Under the pieces are notes generated by a model that did no database searches, was not told where the DNA came from, and was given only the letters and a program-made list of their open reading frames with translations. A program made the position numbers and the translations under genes. A stretch of DNA of 64,000 nt from NCBI GenBank assembly GCA_023376005.1, contig CM042151.1:76717512-76781511 (forward strand), written 5' to 3'. Source of the stretch: Doryteuthis pealeii (lineage: Eukaryota > Mollusca > Cephalopoda > Myopsida > Loliginidae). Shown here one piece after another: positions 55,491 through 64,000 of this stretch (positions are counted from its first letter, which is position 1; every line of letters begins with the position of its first letter).

Positions 55491-56491
55491 TATGTATGGA
55501 TAAGTGTATGTGTGTAATAATTAGTAATACATATAGGCCACAGTCCCAAACCGATTATCATTCAGTTGTGTCGGATGTAAAAAGTGGCCAGATAAATTGT
55601 CCTTCATTAGTAAAATAAAATCCCCCCAAAATTCCAATTTTGTTTTTCGCGCATGTTTCTTGCATCTAGAATTAATTAGATAAGTTTTTAATTAGTAAAA
55701 TACGTATTAAACTAAAATAGCTCCGAATTCAAATTAGCCAATGAGATTACAGATTTTCTCTGGAATGTATTTTTAATTAAAAGATGGAAATACAAAGTTG
55801 ATTGATTTTAACATGCATAAATATTTTGGATGGTTGGAAATATTCTTAACATTTCTATGAATCATTTAATTAAATTTCGATGTGATACAAAGATCTCGAA
55901 GAAGAACATAAATCTGAGGTTTTTTTTTTAAATCTTTCAAAATTACAGTAAATAATCTTACAATTAAAAAAAAAGATCTTACGGTTCACTTAAATCTATT
56001 CGAGTGAAATAAGTTTTTAAAAGATTTTACAGAAATTTAATTGGCTATGATTTCGATGGGTGACTTTGTTTTTAACACGGATAGCAGCGAAAATAATATA
56101 CCAACTAAATGTTGAAATGAATTAGATTTTTATAATAATTGAATTAGTTTTCAAAAGAGTCCAAATATGTTTATATCCATGAAGTATTGTCAAAAATTAC
56201 TTCTTCAGTGGAAAAGAAAAATTTTCAGCAAATTGAGTTTTTTTTAAATTTTTATTGTTTTGGTTTTGAGTTTTTTTGGTAAAGAAATATAATATCATGA
56301 ACGTTATACTTACTTTTTTCCTTTTTCTTTTTCCTGATTTCTTTTCTTTTTGGCTGTACAACGTTAAAAAAAGACAGAGAAAAAAATGTAATATTTTAAA
56401 TCGAACTAAACTTTTCTGGTTAAATGAAAAAGTGTCGTTCTCTTGCAATAAATAACAAAAGGTTTTCTTAAGAGCGATAAAACAAGGGACA
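55491..56491. other. AT-rich spacer without recognised genes
   Basis: No similarity to the duplicated blocks was noticed. A minus frame (56,197-56,448) is low-complexity Lys/Phe-rich and not credible. Confidence 0.5.
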
Positions 56492-57890
56492 TAATTCCGA
56501 TCTTTTTCTCATTTCGACGAAATAAAACAAATACATCTCTATACAGTTGCTATTCATTAAAATTAGAATTTTTTTTAATTTATGAAAAAATAAAAAGTGA
56601 TTACTATATAAGCTAAATGAAATAGAATAAAAGAATAAACATTTTACAAACTTACATAATTAAAAAGCAGGGAATGTTGTCATTTATGAATGATGTTAAA
56701 CTAGCTACTGGCAAAATGAGCCTAAAATGCGTTTTTGATAAAATGACTTTAGCCCCGCCCCCTACAGAAAATAATTTACCAAAAATCAGGGAATTATCGG
56801 ATTTTAATGAAATTTTCAGTGTTTATTTATCAATGAACGATCTTTATAATATGTTATTTATTTTATTTCAAAACTTTTCATTTTTTTCAGGTCACTTAAT
56901 TTTGACCCCCCTTATGTTGGGGGCGTAAAATGTTTTGCGAGTTGGTCATTTTCGATACTAATTACATTATAAATAAAGAGATAAAAGACCGAACTTATGA
57001 ATAGAAACAAAAAAAAAAATTTACGGTTGTTGTTTTATGAGAAAATAAGTACCGAAAATCGAAAAGTAAAATGTAAAAAAATAATAAATAATTAATTTTT
57101 TTGAGATTTCTTTTTTACTCATTTCAATAATTATTTAATTGGCTATTATTTTATAAGAGAAAAAATTATACATCGATGTTTTTTCTGCTTAAAAAGGGGA
57201 GGGGGTACATTTTCAATCGAGTTTTTCTTCAAAACTTATTACTTTTGGCACCTAAAATAAGGTTTGCATTAAGTAGATATTTATTTTTAGAATCTAGATA
57301 TATAACATTTTAAACTTAACATCAGGATTTTTATGTTTTAAATGAATTTTATATATTAATTTTTCATAGCAAAAATACTAAATTAAAGTTTTGAAATAAA
57401 ATAATTGATGCATTATAAAATTCATTAATTGTTAAATCAATACTGAAAATTTCATTAAAATCGGATAAAATCTGATTTTTGGTAATTTTTTTTGCAATCG
57501 CGAATGTTAGTAAAATTGTAAATAAGCACTTAAAACCATCGAAAAAGAGGTTAAATAGCGGATCGCGTTGAAATTGACCAAAACAAATGATTTTAAATCT
57601 TTTAAAAATAAACTGCATATGTAATGATATTTTTCTTTTTTTAATGATGGTTACTACTTATCGATTTTGACAAAGTTTGACCTTAAATAATAGATTTAAT
57701 TATTTTTAATTCGCTTTTAAAATTCCTAGCAGACGACAAAAATGCTAATGCCTATGTTAAACTATCTGATAGTGAGTTTCCAGTTCTGGAGGTCTGAGGA
57801 ATTTGGAGCACCCGTTCATGACTATTGTTCCTAAGTCCACTTTGACCAGGACAGGTAGTACCTGTTATGGTTCCATCTATGGGTTAAATA
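56492..57890. repeat. Fold-back repeat block preceding copy 3
   Basis: Near-identical to 47,465-48,834. Arms near 56,765-56,880 and 57,380-57,490 are inverted relatives. Even their chance translations match: LSDFNEIFSVYLSMN on plus and LSDFNEIFSIDLTIN on minus. Confidence 0.88.
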
Positions 57891-60055
57891 GAATAATGTG
57901 TATATAAAAACATTTGTGTATCCATTAAGAATTAATTAATTTCAAAACTTTGTTGGCCTCAAATGATCCAGCAAGATTGATATGACATAAAACAAACAAA
58001 ACTAAATGTTTTTCAAATAAAAATGAAAGAAAGATTTTAATTATATATTTTCTATTATGCATATTTTATGACATTGATATTAAATCTTTTTTCATATACT
58101 GCAAAAAAAAGTACACCATCATTTTTTCTTCTTCCAGTTTTAAAGAAAATAGTAAATCAGAAAAAAGAAAAATATTTACTCATCTTCATTGGAGAGAATA
58201 ATCATGTATGGATCTTCCTTAAATAGTTGCTGATAGAAGGATAGTTGTCTCTACTTGTGTGTAAAAACTTTCTATATTAAAGTAAGAAAATCCTTTTGAT
58301 AAATAGTCATACACAGACCTTCATTGGTAATGAAATAATCAAAGAACACATTGTAATAAACTATTAAACTTTATTACTAACAAAATAACATTTTTATAGT
58401 AAAACAGATGTCTTTGAATTTTAAAAATCCAAGTTACAAAGAAAATCCTGTTGAGAAATTATAAGTCAAATTAAATTTGTCAGCATGACCCAGCAAGGTT
58501 GATATGTCGTAAAACAAACAAAACTGTTTTCCAAATAATGATAAAAGAAAGATTTTAATTTTATCAAGATATTTACCACTTATGCATATTTTATGACATT
58601 GATATTAATGAACTACAATAAAAAAAAGTTTGTTTTTTTCTCCCAGCTTTCAATAAAATAGTAAATCAGAAAGTATGAATCTTCCTGAAATAGTTGCTGA
58701 TAGAAGGATAGTTGTCTCTACTTGTGTGTAAAAACATTCTATATTAAAGTAAGAAAATCCTATTGATAAATAGTCATACACCTTCCTTGATTGGAACAGA
58801 AATAATCAAAGAACACTTCATAATAAACCTTTACTCTTTATTACTAACTGAAACAAAAATAATCATTTTTTATAGTAAAACAGATGTCTTTGAATTTTCT
58901 ATTGAGAAATAATCATACATAGACCTTCATCGGAAATGAAATGAAATAATCAAAGAACACTTTATAATAAAAATAGTAAAACTATTTCAATTTTCTATAT
59001 CCAAGTTACTAAGAAAATCCTGTTGAGAAATAATTAGTCATACATAGACCTTCCTGGAAATGAAATAGTCAAAGAACACTTTATAATCAACCATTATACT
59101 TTATTACCCACTGAAACATATATAATCTTGTTGTTGTATAGAATTTGCAAGAGGGCACACAAGGTCTAATAATTTATATGGTACCAGCAATTTTTACCTC
59201 AACATAGCTTCCACCAACTCCTGTCTCTTTTTTTAGAGATAAAGGGACCCCTTCCTTGTGCTAACACTTGATTTCTTTATGCATAATATATACACCCCAT
59301 TTTAGGGTGGAGGATATTTGATCCTCAGATACTATTTTCTTTCCTTTGCCCCACTTCTCAAATCCTGAGTATGTGAAACAGCAGAGAATAATTTTCTTTT
59401 CCTAAAGAGACCACTTAGCTATGTCAGTTTCTCTCTTTAGGGGCCATTACATGGTCTTGTCAGATTCTAGGACCAGTATTAGGCTGGTCTAGTGGGTATC
59501 CAGCTTAGTATTTTTACTTCTGTTAGCAGCACTAGAGAAAGGTTCCTCATTATATTCCAGTGCTTAGCTATGATGAAAGGAATATTTGGTCAGGGTTTAC
59601 TTCCAGGGGAAGTATCCTCATACCAGATACTGTCAAACCCCTTTTCAGAGTGACCAAAGACACTCGGGATAGTGTCTAGTAGGCTTTTCCAATTCTCTTA
59701 GTGTGTTTGCATGTGTGATTTCAAACTACAACTCTGTGAAAATACTGACCCACACACTTTACATGAAAATGGATTCTCTCCAGTGTACATTCGAAAATGC
59801 AAATCCACATATTTCACAAGAAAATGGATTCTCACTTTTTTGTTATTTTTCTTATAACCATTTCTAGAAGTCAAGGGGCCCCTGTCCTGGGCCTAATACT
59901 TGATTTCTTTATAAATTGTATTTGTATCCTAATGATCTTTTTTAGGATAGAGCATGTTCCTTTGATAGCTGCTATTTGTACTTCATAGCAACTTGGCATT
60001 GGTATTGTTTCAAGGTAATTTTTAAAATTTTGTTTCACCAACCGATTTGCCCCTA

Positions 60056-61079
60056 TCAAAACGGGTATGATATCTCTCCAGTGTGTGTTTTCATGTGTGT
60101 TTTTAAGTGGGAACTAGAAGAAAGTGCAGATCCACAGACTTCACATGAAAATGGTTTCTCTCCACTGTGTATTCGCATGTGTCTTCTTAAACTGCAACTC
60201 TGTGAAAATGCAGATCCACAGACTTCACAAGAAAATGGCTTCTCTCCAGTGTGTGTTCGCATATGTCTTTTCAACTGCAAGTCTGTGAAAATGCAGATCC
60301 ACACATTTCACAAGAAAATGGCTTCTCTCCAGCATGTGTTCGCAAGTGCGTTTTCAAAATGCAACTCCTAGAAAATGCTGATCCACAGACTTCACAAGAA
60401 AATGGCTTCTCTCCAGCGTGTGTTCGCATGTGTGTTTTCAAACTAGAATTAAGTGAAATGCAGATCCACAGACTTCACAAGAAAATGGCTTCTCTCCAGT
60501 GTGTTGCATATGTGTTTTAAAGTGTAACTATGTGAAATGCAGATCCACAGACTTCACAAAAAATGGCCTCTCTCCAGTGTGGGTTCGCATATGTGTTTTC
60601 AAACTGTGACTATGTGAAAATGCAAATCCACAGACTTCACAAGAAAATGGCTTCTCTCCAGTGTGTGTTCGCATGTGTGTTTTTAAAGTGTAACTCTGTG
60701 AAAATGCAAATCCACAGACTTCACAAGAAAATGGTTTTTCCCCAGTGTGTGTTCGCATGTGTGATTTTAAATCACAATTCCGTGAAAAATGATAATCCAC
60801 AGGTTTCACAATCAAATGGTTTCTCTCCACTGTGTGTTCGCACATGATATTTTAAGTTGGAACTCTTAGAAAATGCAGATCCACAGACTTCACAAGAAAA
60901 TGGTTTTTCAACAATGTGTATTCGCATGTGTGATTTCAAATGGGAACTATATAAAAATGACAATTCACAGGAAAACTCTGTGTGTATTTCCATGTGTGCT
61001 TTCAAACTTGAACTCATTGGAAATGTGGTTCCACAAATTTTTACAAGAAAATACTTCCGCTTCCAATTGTGTTTTCCAT
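60056..61079 (-). pseudogene. C2H2 zinc-finger gene, copy 3 (indels in the 5' two thirds)
   Basis: Same gene as 39,195-40,241, 23 bases shorter. The 3' fingers (60,056-60,270) are intact and then a one-base loss near 60,272 breaks the frame. Further breaks occur at about 60,459, 60,505-60,520, 60,787 and 61,068. At 60,964-60,980 part of a finger linker is deleted. Fingers such as [20 protein letters not shown] remain readable between breaks. Confidence 0.86.
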
Positions 61080-62088
61080 ATCTGTTTTCAGTTTCTGACC
61101 TCTGTGAAAATGCTGATCTGCTCAGTGGTAAAAAGGGTGGGTTTTACAAAAGCCTATTTTCCCACCACTTGTTCTTTGAAATGTGAATTAAGGAAAATAT
61201 TCATATACTGAATTCCAAACTCTGTTAATTTTCAGATCTACACATAAGAAAGAATATTCTTTTTTCCTTTAGCATGTGTTTAAATGTGTCTTTTTATATT
61301 TCCCGACCATGTGAAAATGTTGGTCAACAATTTGAGGATATTTTTTCTGATCTCTACAATGGAAAAAAGTTGGGTTTCACCAAGGTCTCTTTTTGCACTT
61401 GTTCTTTGAAATATTGATAAAGTGAAAACACCCATGTATAAATTTCAAGAAAAGAATTGTCCTGAGAGTTCTCAATATGTAGATCCACACACATCAAAAG
61501 AATATATTTGTTCTTTGTTAGGGTGTTTAAATGTGTCTTTTTACATTTCAAACCATTCTGCCCAATGGAGTTGATATCTGCGAATGAATAAGAATTAAAG
61601 TGTTATTTAAAAATAAAAAAAGAATTAATGAATTATTTTTTAAAAAAACAAAAAAGCAGGAAATTCAATAATTTTTTGGAATTATAATGTTACAATCAGT
61701 TCATATTTTGATTATCTTAATAACAAGAACATCAGCATAAAGAAAAAATGTTATTCAACAAATAATTAAGTAAATTTAATGGAATTTAATATAAATACAG
61801 AATTTTTTCTAATTTTGACAAAAATTTATCAGAATTAAAAGGACAATCCATTTATAAAAATATGAGAAACTTTTTCTCCTCTAACATTTATCAAACAAAA
61901 CAAGTGTACATGTGGCAAATATTTTATCATCTGAAACTTAACAAAACATCTGAAAAATTACTTTTTTCATGTAGAACAAAAATGGAATGTAGGAATAAAT
62001 GATTAATTATATTTTGATTTTAAATGGCTTTAAAGTAAATCACATTGAAATTAATAATAATAATATATACTTCAATAATAATAATAAT

Positions 62089-62721
62089 AGTAAATGTAGA
62101 CTTTGTGGTAATAGAGATGAGACTGTAAACCATATACTCTGTGAATGTAGCAAACTAGCACAACAAGAATACAAAACTAGACAAAACTGGGTTAGGAAGG
62201 TGATCCACTGGGAATTATGCAAAAAATTAAATTGTGACCACACAACGAAATGGTATATGCATAAATCAGAATCAGTTCTTGAGAATGAAATGCATAAAAT
62301 TTTCTGGGACTTTGAAATAAAAACGGATCACCTTATCCCAGCAAGAAGACCAGACCTAGTGTTGATAAACAAAAAAGAAAGAATTTGTCAACTGGTGGAT
62401 TTTGCAGTTCCAGCAGATCACAGGAAAATGAAAAAATGGACAAATATCTGGACCTTGCCAGAGAACTGAAAAAGTTATGGAACATGAAAGTGAAAGTGAT
62501 ACCAATTGTAGTTGGTGCACTTGGAACAGTCCCAAAAGGATTAGAAAAGGGTTTGGAAAGTTTGGATATCAAAGGAAGGATTGAAACCATTCAGAACACT
62601 GCACTGCTGCAATCTGCCAGAATACTCAGAAGAGTCCTGGAGACCTGAGGAGACTTGCTGTCACTCAGACTCCAGTGAAATACCATCAGCTAACACTGGT
62701 GTGAAAACTCAAAAGGAGTGA
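62089..62721 (+). pseudogene. LINE C-terminus with CCHC/PD...D motif, copy 3
   Basis: The most readable copy: KCRLCGNRDETVNHILCEC, IKTDHLIPARRPDLVL, ERICQLVDFAVPADHR, then a frameshift, KMDKYLDLARELKKLW and IPIVVGALGTVPKGLEKGL. AAT repeats flank both ends, as in copy 1. Confidence 0.75.
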
Positions 62722-63174
62722 ATAATAATAATAATATATACTCCAATAATAATAATAATGATAATAATAATAGTATATACTCCAAACCCTGAAATAAATA
62801 TAATGGAATTGGCTGGGTATAAAGATATTGTGCCAAACTGAACCTTAACTTTATGATTGCCTTTAAAACACTTTATATTCAATTTACATTCTTTTCATTA
62901 GATGTATATACAGCTGAACTGGACCTTGAATTTTGTTAATGTTTAAACAAATATGTCTAAAGTGAAACTAAAGGAAAACTATTCATAAGAAATAAAAAAA
63001 TTTTTTTGAATTAGGTCAATAAAATGAGAGAGATTAATTAATAATAATAATTGTAATAACTTATATTTTGCTTAAAAAGATCAATTTTATTGAAATAAAT
63101 GAAATTGTTAATTCACGTGTTTGATGGATTTCATTAAGAGAACATTCAATTTATTGTTTCTGGCGTAGTTTAAT

Positions 63175-64000
63175 ATGGCTGTTTAGAAAATGTCTTTAAG
63201 AAACATTAAAATGTGAAAGAGAGTGAAATGGGGCTAAATTTACAATCAAAATAAGGTGACAAACAGTACTTTAACTTAGCTATTGTTTTTATGACAATTG
63301 ATCTTCAATGTAAATTCATTTTATTTGATAAATATATACACAAAACCCTGAATATAATGGAAGCGGCTGGGCATCAAGATATGGTGTGAAACAGGACCTT
63401 AACTTAGTGATTGTCTTTATGACACTTAATGTTCAATTTACATTTTTTTTTTTTAGATGTATATACTGCTGAACTGGACCCTGAATTTGTTAATCTTTAA
63501 ACAAATATGTCTAAAGTGCAACTAAATTCTTAATGAAGAAATGTCTAAAGGAAAATTATTCATTACCTAATAAGAAATGAAAAAAAAATAGAAAGTATTA
63601 ATAAACACTATATCTATTATGAAAATAAGAAAAGCATTGTTTTTAAATTTCGAATAAAATCAAAATTGTGTATGGCTATTTTGAAGCGAGGTAATAAAAA
63701 TGTAAAAATATTTTTTATTTCTAAAACTATTACCAAAAAATCCAGGAATTGTGCGATTGCAATGAAATTTTAAGAATTTTATTCAACAATAATTTTTTTT
63801 TTATCAGTTATGATTTTTTTTTTCTAACTTTGGTCATTTGAATAAAAAAAATTCCAGTCCCTGATTTTTACATTTCTAGAAAGATCAAATATAGAAGACC
63901 ACATTAGAATTGAAAAATAAAACTTTTAACACACAAAAGGGAATATTTGAAAATAAATTAGGCCAATTGAATCAGAGAAAATATTCCTTTTTGCATCAAT
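63175..64000. repeat. Duplicated segment continuing past the empty piggyBac site
   Basis: Aligns with 45,883 onward. AT-rich, with no gene. The window ends inside the duplication. Confidence 0.85.

Larger units (their letters stand above)
58426..63174. repeat. Segmental duplication, copy 3
   Basis: Mostly clean match to copy 1, including the zinc-finger tail insertion and LINE fragment. It retains the empty piggyBac site at its right end. A cluster of indels lies at about 60,270-61,150. Confidence 0.94.

Overview
The window is animal nuclear DNA: AT-rich, dense in microsatellites, with few host exons and very many retroelements. The host-type genes are one arrestin-fold first exon (about 2.4-2.5 kb, minus strand) and a 12-finger C2H2 zinc-finger gene (39.2-40.2 kb, minus strand) of the tandem-expanded kind. 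A mollusc, perhaps a cephalopod, would fit the zinc-finger style, the transposon mix and the repeat density. That is an inference, because no diagnostic single-copy gene is present.

0-12.6 kb: microsatellites, a 61-bp palindrome, the arrestin exon, a piggyBac-type relic, a ~470-bp repeat in two copies (4.3 and 9.3 kb), an orphan 309-aa ORF between two tandem-repeat arrays, a 971-bp LTR with TATA and CCAAT motifs, and a 225-bp solo LTR.

12.6-30.3 kb: a deeply nested retrotransposon cluster. Layer 1 is one minus-strand Ty1/copia element (12,915-30,329), internally deleted. Its integrase, reverse transcriptase and RNase H reading frames can be followed across at least six LTR-type insertions, most with clean target-site duplications (GTGT, GTCTC, GGTA, GGAA and a GCTGT direct repeat). 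Layer 2 is an ~11-kb insertion in the RNase H region. Layer 3, inside it, is a pol-less LTR element with a Trp-tRNA-type primer site (15,543-25,800, TSD ATAT). Layer 4 is a gag-only LTR element inside the 5' LTR of layer 3 (TSD TTAT). A 4.04-kb block containing layer 4 is then tandemly duplicated. The gag-only element's LTR appears to have been extended through its own primer-binding site.

30.3-37.5 kb: a broken Ty3/gypsy pol on the plus strand, split by a gypsy LTR-gag fragment on the minus strand, then microsatellites, a SINE-like repeat pair and two LINE 3' ends.

37.5-64 kb: three copies of a zinc-finger-bearing segment (about 37.56, 49.38 and 58.43 kb onward). Copy 1 has an intact 12-finger ORF and carries a nearly intact piggyBac transposon (42,321-45,878) whose empty TTAA site is preserved in copy 3. 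Copy 2 is about 100 bases short, from scattered one-base losses that look like consensus errors. Each copy also holds a LINE C-terminus with a CCHC motif and a PD...D nuclease motif, bounded by AAT repeats. A fold-back repeat precedes copies 2 and 3.

No pathway links the genes. The window mainly records insertion, deletion and duplication.
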